Made by a program: the position numbers and the translations under genes. A DNA stretch of 64,000 nucleotides from Clostridium_AD sp050717635 (lineage in GTDB: Bacteria > Bacillota > Clostridia > Clostridiales > Clostridiaceae): assembly GCF_050717635.1 (NCBI RefSeq), contig NZ_JBOITO010000003.1, positions 62,001 to 126,000 on the forward strand. Reading direction: 5' to 3'. Positions 1 to 7,331 of the stretch are shown in pieces (within the stretch, counting starts at the first letter, position 1; each line of letters begins with the position of its first letter). A model generated the notes under the pieces. The model saw only the letters and a program-made list of their open reading frames with translations. It ran no database searches and had not been told where the DNA came from.

Positions 1-33
1 TGGTATTATATATATTAGAATATATTGTTGTGA

Positions 34-39
34 TATAAT
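34..39 (+). promoter_or_regulatory. Putative -10 box of the Uma2-type gene
   Basis: TATAAT lies 31 bases before the start codon of the first gene. No convincing -35 hexamer is visible at the usual distance, and the window begins only 33 bases upstream. A weak ribosome binding site (AAAGG, about 55-59) follows. Confidence 0.35.
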
Positions 40-70
40 TAGATTAATTAATGAGAAAGGTTGTGAAGAT

Positions 71-628
71 ATGATACCTCAATCAAATGCAAAACCTACA
101 TACGAAGATTTTCTTGAGATTACAAAAGATATAGAACGGGTTGAATTTATAAATGGAGAAATAATTTATATGTCGTCGCCCAGTGTTGAGCACCAACGAA
201 TTTTAAATAAAATTAATATCCATGCATCAGAGTATTTTAAAGACTCACAATGTGAAGTATTGATTGCTCCATTAGATGTTGTATTAGAAAATGAAGAAAT
301 GAAAAATAAAAAATCTGTTCAACCAGATATTATGATCATATGTGATAAATCAAAATTTAAAGAGAATACATATGAAGGTGTTCCAACTATGGTTATTGAG
401 ATAACATCCCCTTCTAATGCTAGCCATGATACTATTACAAAGTTAAATTTATATGAAAGATTTAAAATCCCAGAATATTGGATAGTATCGCCTAAAAACA
501 AAGCTGTGACAGTATATAAGTACGAAGATAAGGCATATGGAGAAAGCACTATATATACTAAAGATGATGTGGTAAAATCAGAAATATTTAAGGAGTTTTC
601 GATTTCTATAAAAGAAATATTTGAATGA
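71..628 (+). CDS. Uma2 family (DUF820) endonuclease-fold protein
   Basis: This 185-residue protein matches the Uma2/DUF820 family by pattern. It has an N-terminal YEDFL..ITKD..R.EFINGEI segment, a central QPDIMIICD strand, a VIEITSPSN strand and a K..LY.....PEYWIV segment. These are the conserved acidic and glutamate strands of a PD-(D/E)XK-like nuclease fold. The family's biological role is not settled; members are abundant in cyanobacteria and scattered in Firmicutes. It stands alone, with its own -10-like box upstream and a hairpin downstream shared with the converging gene. No methylase or other restriction partner is next to it inside the window, but its upstream neighbour is not visible. 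Family assignment is fairly sure; activity is inferred. Confidence 0.8.
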   Translation: MIPQSNAKPTYEDFLEITKDIERVEFINGEIIYMSSPSVEHQRILNKINIHASEYFKDSQCEVLIAPLDVVLENEEMKNKKSVQPDIMIICDKSKFKENTYEGVPTMVIEITSPSNASHDTITKLNLYERFKIPEYWIVSPKNKAVTVYKYEDKAYGESTIYTKDDVVKSEIFKEFSISIKEIFE

Positions 629-643
629 TGATTATAAAAAAGT

Positions 644-671
644 AGCACTAATACCTGTGAGTATTAGTGCT
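644..671. terminator. Convergent hairpin terminator
   Basis: An 11-bp perfect stem (AGCACTAATAC / GTATTAGTGCT) with a 6-base loop lies between two converging genes. Read on the minus strand it is followed by a T-run (the A-run at about 636-641), so it best terminates the minus-strand hypothetical gene. It may also serve the plus-strand gene. Confidence 0.75.
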
Positions 672-698
672 GCCTTCTATTATTCTATTCAAACTCTT

Positions 699-1046
699 TT
701 AACTGCATCTAAACATTTCTTTTTGGTTTTCTGTTGTATTGTAATTATAAAGCTCTACCAATTTTATTCCTTTGGAATCTATGTGTATTTTATCTTCATT
801 TACAATAGTAACATTATTATTATATTTAGCGCTACGAATTCCACTTTTTGAAAAGGCTTCATCATCTTTATATTTTATATAGCCTAATTTTTTTAGTCTC
901 CCTAAATAGAAAGCAAATTCTTGTTTTTTCTGTATTTCGTCTTCCTCTGTTAATTTATAATCTTCAATTTCAAATGACATTCCTGGCAAATTATCAGCAT
1001 CATAAATGTCAATTAGTATCTCTCGTTCTAATGTATTCAATTCCAT
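699..1046 (-). CDS. Hypothetical protein, 115 aa
   Basis: I do not recognise this family. The protein is charged and soluble, without signal peptide or membrane segment. The N-terminal two thirds (LEREILIDIYDADNLPG, then EFAFYLGRLKKLGYIKYKD) look helical, followed by a short beta-like segment (NVTIVNEDKIHIDSKG) that could form a winged-helix wing. A winged helix would suggest DNA binding or protein interaction, but this is a guess. The start is supported by GAGAGGGGAT eight bases upstream. It is monocistronic and converges on the Uma2-type gene. Confidence 0.55.
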   Translation of the reverse strand: MELNTLEREILIDIYDADNLPGMSFEIEDYKLTEEDEIQKKQEFAFYLGRLKKLGYIKYKDDEAFSKSGIRSAKYNNNVTIVNEDKIHIDSKGIKLVELYNYNTTENQKEMFRCS

Positions 1047-1273
1047 ATAATCCCCTCTCGCTACAATATTAATGATTATGATTCCGTTTACAGTTTTAAT
1101 CCAAGCTACATCAAAAGCTTGATAATATATATATATTGCTTAAAATCTGTATTTATTCCTATCATAAATCATCGCTTCCTATATATGTTATTATATCACA
1201 AATATAGCATTTTATTTGTAGTATTGTGGTATGTACAATAATAATTGTTCAACAAATTCCAACAAAAATACAT

Positions 1274-1298
1274 GGTGCCACCCACGTGGCAAGTGGCA
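1274..1298. repeat. Dispersed palindromic repeat, copy 1
   Basis: The unit has outer arms TGCCAC/GTGGCA around an inner CCACGTGG palindrome. A 24-base stretch is identical to one at 39135-39158, and a degenerate relative lies at 2232-2253. This copy is in the 370-base gap upstream of the flavodoxin gene. It behaves like a small REP-type or hairpin element; no open reading frame is attached. Confidence 0.7.
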
Positions 1299-1354
1299 TG
1301 GTTGGTTTATATTGCAACTTAACTATTTTTTTTTATATGATTTTATGCAAATAT

Positions 1355-1385
1355 AGATTATACTATATTTGGATATGTATAATCT
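1355..1385. promoter_or_regulatory. Inverted repeat before the flavodoxin gene
   Basis: Perfect 9-base arms AGATTATAC (1355-1363) and GTATAATCT (1377-1385) are separated by 13 bases. The right arm contains a -10-like TATAAT, about 35 bases before the GTG start. This geometry fits a dimeric repressor operator over a promoter. The regulator is unknown and A/T richness weakens the case. The rest of the 1047-1400 gap holds only the palindromic repeat. Confidence 0.4.
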
Positions 1386-1418
1386 TATTATACCTTTAAA
1401 AATATGGGAGATGATATT

Positions 1419-1841
1419 GTGAATTATAAAGTTATTTATTTTACAAGAAGTGGGAATAGCAAGAGGATAGGTGAAAAAATAGCAAATAAACTTTCCTGTG
1501 AGGTTATAGAAATCACAGATAATATGAATTGGAAGGGTATTTTAGGATATATAAAAGCTGGATATTATTCTTCAAAAAATAAGAGCGTTGATATAAAGAT
1601 TAATGGTGATTTAAGTAATACTGATGAATTTATTGTAGTTACTCCGTTGTGGGCTGGTAGGTCAGCACCTGCTATTAGAACTTTTTTTAAAACAACTTCA
1701 TTAGACAAGGTACATTTAGTTGTAACTTCTATGGGTAGTAATATAAAAGATCGTTTGGGATTTAAATCAGTTAGCGAAATTGTTAAGAGTAAAAAAAATG
1801 AAAATGCTATTATAGAAAATCTTGTAAAGAGCTTATTATAA
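1419..1841 (+). CDS. Flavodoxin-family protein
   Basis: The protein (about 140 residues) begins with the flavodoxin FMN-phosphate loop: beta strand YKVIYFTRSGN followed by SKRIGEKIA. A second flavin-contact loop is seen at VVTPLWAGRSAPAIRTFF, as in short flavodoxins of anaerobes. It probably binds FMN and acts as a soluble electron carrier or NAD(P)H:flavin/quinone reductase-like protein. An ATG at 1404 is in frame, but GGGAG at 1406-1410 is the obvious ribosome binding site, so GTG 1419 is the more likely start. Monocistronic, with an inverted repeat upstream and a terminator downstream. Confidence 0.8.
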   Translation: MNYKVIYFTRSGNSKRIGEKIANKLSCEVIEITDNMNWKGILGYIKAGYYSSKNKSVDIKINGDLSNTDEFIVVTPLWAGRSAPAIRTFFKTTSLDKVHLVVTSMGSNIKDRLGFKSVSEIVKSKKNENAIIENLVKSLL

Positions 1842-1880
1842 ATGAAATAGATTAAAAACATATTCCATAGTAACTTTTAT

Positions 1881-1911
1881 CTTCTTATCTTAGGATAGGG
1901 AGAGCTTTTTT
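1881..1911 (+). terminator. Rho-independent terminator of the flavodoxin gene
   Basis: Nine-bp stem CTTCTTATC / GATAGGGAG (two G-U pairs), TTAG loop, then AGC and six Ts. Confidence 0.7.
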
Positions 1912-2002
1912 ATTAGTAATGTAGGTAAAAAGAAAATTATGGTATAATAATGTTAAATCATGTAAAGTATATTTGAGAAAATATGATTTTGGGAGGTGCA
2001 TA

Positions 2003-2206
2003 ATGAAATTTGGAATAAGGAAACCCAGCTTAAAGAAAATGATTAGCAGTAGAACTAGCGTAAAGAGAGTAATACGTCATAATCTAGGGATAAAAGCTCC
2101 ACGTGGGTTTGGATGGTTTACAAATCCTAAAAAATCCGCCTATAATCGTGTTTATAATCGTACAAGTTTTAGTATTTTTGATGTAATAAAGAAACTTTTT
2201 AAATAG
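2003..2206 (+). CDS. Small basic conserved hypothetical protein, 67 aa
   Basis: A strong GGGAGGTG places the start at ATG 2003, not at upstream in-frame codons. The protein is very basic: MKFGIRKPSLKKMISSRTSVKR, then a central NPKKSAYNRVYNRTSF motif and a short hydrophobic tail (FDVIKKLF). I recall similar MKFG.RKPS.KKSI..RT...NPKKA.YN.VYN.T proteins scattered across Firmicutes genomes and phages, without assigned function. The lysine/arginine content suggests nucleic-acid or membrane-phosphate contact, which is inference only. No phage genes lie around it. Confidence 0.65.
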   Translation: MKFGIRKPSLKKMISSRTSVKRVIRHNLGIKAPRGFGWFTNPKKSAYNRVYNRTSFSIFDVIKKLFK

Positions 2207-2211
2207 AAATT

Positions 2212-2260
2212 TGGTGCCACCAGGAATTCTGGTGCTACCCACAGGAGAGTGGCATGTGGG
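2212..2260. repeat. Degenerate palindromic repeat, copy 2
   Basis: GGTGCCACCAGGAATTCTGG forms one hairpin (CCAG...CTGG). It continues into GTGCTACCCAC...GTGGCA (about 2232-2253), which aligns with the repeat at 1274-1298 and 39134-39158 but has a different core. It follows directly on the stop codon of the 67-residue gene, so it may double as its 3' hairpin. Confidence 0.5.
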
Positions 2261-2279
2261 TGTAGAATAAAAGGGGAAC

Positions 2280-2420
2280 ATGTTATATGACAAAAGATGC
2301 ATTGATGAATAAAAAAATATACTTCATAATGATACTGAAAAAAAAGTAGGATTAAAGGAGTATTCTAAATATGCATTCATAAGTTATATAGATATACGCA
2401 ATGGTAAAAAAATGACTTAG
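2280..2420 (+). pseudogene. Possible decayed small ORF
   Basis: AGGGGAAC precedes an ATG at 2280 that opens a frame of ten codons, hits TAA, then stays open for 35 more codons in the same frame (ending ...YIDIRNGKKMT, stop 2418-2420). The ribosome binding site plus a long same-frame continuation past one nonsense codon suggest a small gene broken by a point mutation. The family is not recognised and the frame could be chance in A/T-rich DNA. Confidence 0.25.
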
Positions 2421-2452
2421 AGTATACTATATACTGCTAGGTCATTTTTAAT
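2406..2452. terminator. Bidirectional hairpin terminator
   Basis: A long stem pairs AAAAATGACTTAG-AGTATA with TATACT-(G)-CTAGGTCATTTTT. It carries an A-run on the left and a T-run on the right, so it can terminate in both directions. Its main client is the minus-strand TPR protein gene ending at 2491. Confidence 0.7.
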
Positions 2453-2490
2453 TAGAAAATTTATTTTTTTTATATAATATGATTGATTTA

Positions 2491-3366
2491 TTAATTCATA
2501 GGTATAAGGTCACCATAAGTTCCATCAAAGACTTTTCCGTTGTTTTGATTCACATAGTACCATCCCCTGGTTGCGGTGTGATCAACAACTACATCATAAA
2601 CATGTATAACAAAATATTTAACTCCATCTACCGTTTCTTCATGATCAAATTGGCTTAACGTTTTTGAATCTGAATCTTCAAGTACAAGCTTTCTAACTAT
2701 ATCCGTTGCAGATTTAGTCGTTATATTACCAGCAGCAGCCTTAGCTGCCTTTTCTTGAGCTTCTTTAGCCATTTGAGCCGCCTTTTCTTGTTCTTCTTTA
2801 GAATTTTGGGTTTTCTGTTGTTCTAGAATTTTCTTATCTATAGTATCCTTAAGGTTTTTCGCATTTTCGTTATTGTTATCAATTTTAAATACCTGGGTTA
2901 TATAATTGTTAGCTTCATCATAGTTATTAGATTCTAAAGCAATATTGGCTTTACTAATATTTAGTGCCACATATTCTTTATTGCATTCATTAATATTATT
3001 TTGAGCATCTGTGTAGAGCTTATTACTATCTTTTCCAATCATTTTAAATTGGTCTATTGACTCTAGATATTTTTTATCATTCATTAATCTTATGCCTTCA
3101 TTATAGACTTTATTTTCTTCTATTAAGTTTTGAGCAAGCCTAATACTATTCTCTATGTTGGTAGCGTTTTTATAACTTAGTGACTGCTTGTATAAATCTA
3201 TAGCCTTATCATACTCATTATTTTTCATATATCTATTTGCATCTTTAATTAAGCCATTGTATTGATTGATTTTAGCATATTTGTATCCCCCAAATCCTAC
3301 ACCAATAATTACAAGTAATGTTAATACTGATGTGATAACTATTTTTTGCATACCCCATTTTTTCAT
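2491..3366 (-). CDS. Membrane-anchored TPR-repeat protein
   Basis: A 291-residue protein with an N-terminal transmembrane anchor (about residues 8-28, IVITSVLTLLVIIGVGFGGY) and no lipobox. TPR-like helices follow at about 40-180, with repeated NNEYDKAIDLYKQSL-type units, then an Ala/Lys/Glu-rich linker (about 185-215: KEEQEKAAQMAKEAQEKAAKAAA). The C-terminal domain (about 220-291) ends in GVKYFVIHVYDVVVDHT..RGWYYVNQNNGKVFD. That segment resembles the small C-terminal domain of clostridial envelope proteins that often follows a TPR region. It is probably extracytoplasmic, and scaffold or envelope-stress roles are possible. AGGGGG supports the start. Monocistronic. Confidence 0.65.
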   Translation of the reverse strand: MKKWGMQKIVITSVLTLLVIIGVGFGGYKYAKINQYNGLIKDANRYMKNNEYDKAIDLYKQSLSYKNATNIENSIRLAQNLIEENKVYNEGIRLMNDKKYLESIDQFKMIGKDSNKLYTDAQNNINECNKEYVALNISKANIALESNNYDEANNYITQVFKIDNNNENAKNLKDTIDKKILEQQKTQNSKEEQEKAAQMAKEAQEKAAKAAAGNITTKSATDIVRKLVLEDSDSKTLSQFDHEETVDGVKYFVIHVYDVVVDHTATRGWYYVNQNNGKVFDGTYGDLIPMN

Positions 3367-3730
3367 TACAAAACCCCCTATATTAACGTAACGGAATTAT
3401 ATATATATATTAATTCCACTTTGCTTATATAGAAATTATAACATAAAAATTATCGTATATTACCACTATTATTATAAAATATATGAACTTTATTTGGACG
3501 TTCAATCGAGGTTAGAATAAGGATTCTGACGTAGAAGATTTATGAGCTATTCTTAGAACTTTTTATCAAAATCTTATAATATTAAAGGTGAAAATAGTTT
3601 TTTGTTGAAATTAAGTACTGATATACTTTTCAAAATATAGTATGATTGTGTAGTAATTTTTAGTTATTTATATATAAATGATAAGTCAATGTAATATTTT
3701 ATAATTAACTAATAAATAGGAGGATTCGAA
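3367..3730. other. Intergenic region, 364 bp, divergent promoters expected
   Basis: It separates divergently transcribed genes and must contain both promoters, but I see no convincing -35/-10 pair, riboswitch or conserved ORF. The GC content is slightly higher around 3490-3560, without an interpretable reading frame. Confidence 0.4.
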
Positions 3731-4108
3731 ATGAAGAAAAGAAAAAACATTATAATTAATGGATATATAAAAAGAATAGGAATAGGTTTGCTAGTGAGTT
3801 TAACGATAGTAGTAGCTATATGCTTAATTAATAGCAACTATAGAAATATTGAAAGCTTTTCAAATGTATTATTTTATATTGGGTTAGTAGAATTTTGTGC
3901 TGGAGGTATAATTTTTATTATGGGTACTATGGTTAAAAGAAAGAATACTTACCAACAGGTAAGAACGTCTTCTAGTGAAAGTATCCAATATCGTAACAGT
4001 AATGACCTGGATAGCACTAAACAAAGGTTTGAATTTGTTATTTATATGAGCATTATTGGAACAATAATGATTGGCTTTAGTATTGTAGTAGCTTATGTAT
4101 TAATATAA
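3731..4108 (+). CDS. Small integral membrane protein, hypothetical
   Basis: 125 residues with three predicted membrane spans: about 15-32 (IGIGLLVSLTIVVAICL), 43-65 (VLFYIGLVEFCAGGIIFIMG) and 103-124 (MSIIGTIMIGFSIVVAYVL). A polar loop of about 35 residues lies before the last span. The first two spans, with S.VLFYIGLV....GG, recall DUF3899-type small membrane proteins, but I am not certain. GGAGG lies seven bases before the start. No operon partner, so the neighbourhood gives no clue to function. Confidence 0.5.
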   Translation: MKKRKNIIINGYIKRIGIGLLVSLTIVVAICLINSNYRNIESFSNVLFYIGLVEFCAGGIIFIMGTMVKRKNTYQQVRTSSSESIQYRNSNDLDSTKQRFEFVIYMSIIGTIMIGFSIVVAYVLI

Positions 4109-4241
4109 CGTTCCACTGAAAGATTTAGAAATGGTTTTTATGAGTATGGTGACAAGCGAAGGTAAAATAATGATATAATGATAAATTTTGTAGTATAATA
4201 AAGCGTATGAATCAAAAAATTCGTATTGAGGAGAGCTAAAC

Positions 4242-4643
4242 ATGGAAGATAATCAACTTTATAGAAATATAAAAAATTTTATAAAAGGAAGTAAGGCAAT
4301 TGTAAAAGACTTTAAGGGTGTAATTGTTGAGGAGAGTTTACTTGATAATAGGGTACTTAACAAACTTAAAGTTATTGGGTTGTGTATATTAGACCATGAG
4401 AATCCATCTGAAAGATGGCATCTATATACCGTTATAGTTTCAGAAGATGAAATAGAAAAATTGTCAGGGTGCATTAAAGATGAATGGTATATGCACTTTT
4501 TAAAAGGTAGAAAAATAATTGTTATATTTAGGGGCAAAAAGTTTACTTTCGATTATGAAGATAAATCCACATGGAAACCAGCAATAGATTACGGCTTATC
4601 AATAGGTATTCCAGAGAGTCAATTGCATTTCATTATGCAATAG
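4242..4643 (+). CDS. Hypothetical cytosolic protein, 133 aa
   Basis: Start supported by GAGGAGAGC. The protein has no signal or membrane segment. It opens with NIKNFIKGSKAIVKDFKGVI and contains ERWHLYTVIVSEDEIEKL, HFLKGRKIIVIFRGKKFTF and a C-terminal DYGLSIGIPESQLHF. It looks like a small mixed alpha/beta domain known to me only as an uncharacterised conserved protein in Firmicutes. I see no catalytic motif. It stands between two unrelated plus-strand genes with its own spacing, so it may be monocistronic. Confidence 0.5.
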   Translation: MEDNQLYRNIKNFIKGSKAIVKDFKGVIVEESLLDNRVLNKLKVIGLCILDHENPSERWHLYTVIVSEDEIEKLSGCIKDEWYMHFLKGRKIIVIFRGKKFTFDYEDKSTWKPAIDYGLSIGIPESQLHFIMQ

Positions 4644-4724
4644 GGCGAATAATACAGTTATAATGGGTGTATAAGCAATGGACAAATTTAGAACTTTATT
4701 TTAAGTGTCGGAGGTGTAATTTTT

Positions 4725-5543
4725 ATGAACAAGGTATTAGTGATAGGTGGAAGTGGGCTTGTAGGAAAGGCAATAATTACTGAACTAAATAAATACAAGG
4801 AATATGAGATTTATGCAACATACTTTGAAAGCCCAATTTCATTATTAAATCAAAATATATGTTTTAAACTGAATATTGAAGATGCAGATAGAATAAATAG
4901 TATATTGAATACTTCAAACCCGCAAGTTATAATATCGTGTTTAAGAGGTAATTATGATAAACAATTGATTTTACATACAAAAATCACTGAATATTTAAAA
5001 AAAAGTGGTGGTAGATTATATTATTGCTCTACTACGAATGTATTTGATAATGATTTAAGCAAGCCTCATTATGAAGGTGATTTGCCAAGTTCTTGTAGTG
5101 AATATGGACAATTTAAAATAGAATGCGAGAAAAAAATTACTGAAATATTACATGATAATGCTTGTATATTAAGACTTCCTCAAGTTTGGGGAAAGGATTC
5201 TCCTAGAATGAAACAGTTATTAAAGTCACTGGCCAACAATGAAAAAATCATTGTTTACCCGAAATTAAAATTAAATGCTATTACTGATGTAGTGATAGCA
5301 AAAAAAGTACTTTACATAATTGAACATTATTTAAAAGGGATCTTTCATCTGGTAGCAGATGATGTAATTAGTCACAAAGAGCTGTACAAAGAATTAATAA
5401 TAGGTTTGGGTTTTAATAATGAAAGTATGGAAGAACACTTTGAGGAAGAAGGATACTTTGCAATCTTATCCAAGAGAAACAATGAATTTCCTCAACAATT
5501 AAAATTAACAAATAAATCGGTGATTAATTATTTAATTGAATAA
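4725..5543 (+). CDS. NAD(P)-dependent epimerase/RmlD-like short-chain reductase
   Basis: The N-terminus carries the Rossmann glycine motif GGSGLVG (residues 8-14) after strand KVLVI. The catalytic signature of extended SDRs is present: a serine/threonine stretch YYCSTTNVFD, then YGQFKIECE as YxxxK. ILRLPQVWG and the C-terminal substrate region fit RmlD/dTDP-4-dehydrorhamnose reductase-like proteins. At 272 residues it is a normal length for that group. No sugar-nucleotide or cell-wall genes are adjacent, so the substrate cannot be named. Start chosen by GGAGG eleven bases upstream. Confidence 0.75.
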   Translation: MNKVLVIGGSGLVGKAIITELNKYKEYEIYATYFESPISLLNQNICFKLNIEDADRINSILNTSNPQVIISCLRGNYDKQLILHTKITEYLKKSGGRLYYCSTTNVFDNDLSKPHYEGDLPSSCSEYGQFKIECEKKITEILHDNACILRLPQVWGKDSPRMKQLLKSLANNEKIIVYPKLKLNAITDVVIAKKVLYIIEHYLKGIFHLVADDVISHKELYKELIIGLGFNNESMEEHFEEEGYFAILSKRNNEFPQQLKLTNKSVINYLIE

Positions 5544-5601
5544 TATTACTAATGACTTATTATGCTGCGAAATATAAAATTAGAGTATATGGAAAAATAT
5601 G

Positions 5602-5640
5602 TTAACTTTGTATCATATTGATGCTAAGATGATAGTATCA
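5602..5640 (+). promoter_or_regulatory. Promoter and candidate NrtR operator of the NAD-salvage operon
   Basis: TTAACT (5602-5607) and TAAGAT (5625-5630) are 17 bases apart. The palindrome TGATAGTATCA (5630-5640) sits on the end of the -10 box and probable start site. A related inverted half, CTTTGTATCAT (5606-5616), lies in the spacer. Position and symmetry fit a repressor site, and the first gene encodes an NrtR-type regulator, so autoregulation is the natural inference. I know no consensus for this organism to compare with. Confidence 0.5.
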
Positions 5641-5704
5641 AAGTAGTACAAAACGAAATCAACAGTATGTACTCATAAAAGACAAGTAAGAAAGGAAAAT
5701 GATT

Positions 5705-6628
5705 ATGAGAAATATAAATATAAAAAATAAAGATGGATTAACCCAAAAAGAATTTTTAGAAAGTTATATACCAGGAAATTATGACAGGCCATCTAACACA
5801 GTGGATATGTTACTTTTTACGGTAGACGATATACCTGTTGAGGGAAAAGATCCTGACAAAGCACTTAAGATGCTTTTAATAAAAAGGGGAGATCACCCAT
5901 ACCTTGGATGTTATGCAATTCCAGGAGGTTTTGTGCATATTGATGAAGCTTTAAGCACTGCCTGCTACAGGGAATTAAAAGAAGAAACAAATATTGATAA
6001 TGTATATTTCGAACAGTTAAAAACCTTTGGTGATTTAGTAGAAAGAGACCCAAGAATGAGGGTTATTTCAATAGCTTATTTGGCCTTAGCCCCTAAAACT
6101 AGCATTAAAGAAGTAGCGGGAGATGACGCTACTTATGCACAATGGTTTACTGTAAGAAAAGATTTTATTTCAGCTACTAATTCAGGAATAGAGAGAATTG
6201 ATACCTACAATCTAACATTGGTTTCTGATGATGGTGAGGTTAAGATAGGCTACCTTGTAACTGAGAGATTTGTTAAAAATGGGATTATTTCAAATAAAGC
6301 ACCTTCATATGAACTTTTAGAGTGGAGTAAAGACGAACTTGCCTTTGATCATATTGATTTGGTATATTGTGCTATTGAGAGACTAAAAAATAAAATAGAA
6401 TATACACCAATAGCATTTACTCTTTTACCTAAATATTTTACCCTAAGGGAAATTCAAAAACTATATGAAGCAATCTTACATTTACAAAAGCCTCTAACAA
6501 GAGCTAATTTTAGAAGAAAGATTAAAAAAATGGTAATAAAAACAGAAAAAGAAAAAGAAACTTCGGGAAGACCTGCAACTTGCTATATGTTTAATGAAAG
6601 CTGGGAACACAATTTTTTTGAAGAATAA
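5705..6628 (+). CDS. nrtR: NrtR-type Nudix-winged helix regulator of NAD metabolism
   Basis: An N-terminal Nudix domain has box GGFVHIDEALSTACYREL followed by KEETNI (about residues 73-96). It is close to the GX5EX7REUXEEXGU pattern, with Asn replacing the last Gly. It is followed by a C-terminal winged helix (about 215-305: YFTLREIQKLYEAIL...RANFRRKI, then GRPATCY). This architecture is that of NrtR, a repressor that senses ADP-ribose or related NAD products and controls NAD salvage genes. It heads an operon of exactly such genes, which supports the call strongly. ATG 5705 fits the AAAGGA at 5691-5696 better than ATG 5699. Whether the Nudix site still hydrolyses is unknown. Confidence 0.85.
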   Translation: MRNINIKNKDGLTQKEFLESYIPGNYDRPSNTVDMLLFTVDDIPVEGKDPDKALKMLLIKRGDHPYLGCYAIPGGFVHIDEALSTACYRELKEETNIDNVYFEQLKTFGDLVERDPRMRVISIAYLALAPKTSIKEVAGDDATYAQWFTVRKDFISATNSGIERIDTYNLTLVSDDGEVKIGYLVTERFVKNGIISNKAPSYELLEWSKDELAFDHIDLVYCAIERLKNKIEYTPIAFTLLPKYFTLREIQKLYEAILHLQKPLTRANFRRKIKKMVIKTEKEKETSGRPATCYMFNESWEHNFFEE

Positions 6629-6656
6629 TTAATATAGATGGAGGGGGATTTATGTT

Positions 6657-7310
6657 ATGGATTTAATGATAAATAAAATATTTGATATGCGAAATGAAAT
6701 AGAGGGTAAGGTGGTTAATTTAACAGACCTTCCAAAAGAAAAAACAGCACTAATTGTAATTGACATGGTAAATGGATTTGTACACCAAGGAATATTATCA
6801 TCACCAAGAGTTGTAGAAATAATAAATAATTTGTTAACTATTAACCAAAGAACACATGGATATAAAAAAATATTTTTTTTAGATAGGCATGATGAAAATT
6901 CAGTGGAGTTTGAAAATTATGCCAAGCATTGTTTGAAAGATAATATAGAGTCAGAGCTTATTGAAGAACTAAGGGGAGAGGCTGCGACATCTCATGCTAA
7001 TACTACAATGATACCTAAGAATAGTACTAATGGTTTTCATGCACCAGGATTTAAAATATGGCTTGAGGAGAATGAGGAAAAGATTGAAAACTATATTATT
7101 GTGGGATGTGAAGTAGATATTTGTGTAAGTCATTTTGCTACAACCTTAAAGACCTACTTCAACCAAAGGAACCTAGTCAGAAGAATTATCATTCCTATAG
7201 ATTCCGTTGAAACCTTTGATTTTGGAACTCATGATGGGGATTTAATGAAAGTTGTTTCTCTTTGGGAGATGCAATCAAATGGTATAGAAATAGTGAATAA
7301 TATAATTTAA
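6657..7310 (+). CDS. pncA: Isochorismatase-like cysteine hydrolase, probable nicotinamidase
   Basis: 217 residues of the cysteine hydrolase fold. The nicotinamidase triad is visible: Asp36 in VIDMVNGF, Lys121 in MIPKNSTNGF and Cys156 in GCEVDICVSHFA. DRHDENSVEF (76-85) matches the family's metal-binding segment. The predicted reaction is nicotinamide to nicotinate plus ammonia. The next gene encodes nicotinate phosphoribosyltransferase, 21 bases downstream, so the two would work in sequence (Preiss-Handler entry). It is 28 bases after nrtR with a strong GGAGGGGG site. Related hydrolases act on other amides, but context favours nicotinamidase. Confidence 0.82.
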   Translation: MDLMINKIFDMRNEIEGKVVNLTDLPKEKTALIVIDMVNGFVHQGILSSPRVVEIINNLLTINQRTHGYKKIFFLDRHDENSVEFENYAKHCLKDNIESELIEELRGEAATSHANTTMIPKNSTNGFHAPGFKIWLEENEEKIENYIIVGCEVDICVSHFATTLKTYFNQRNLVRRIIIPIDSVETFDFGTHDGDLMKVVSLWEMQSNGIEIVNNII

Positions 7311-7331
7311 AAATTAGGAGGAACAACAAAA

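Noticed and set aside
621..851. Plus-strand frame of 76 codons after the Uma2-type gene
   Set aside because: It runs through the convergent terminator and antisense to the 115-residue gene; hydrophobic low-complexity product typical of A/T-rich shadow frames.
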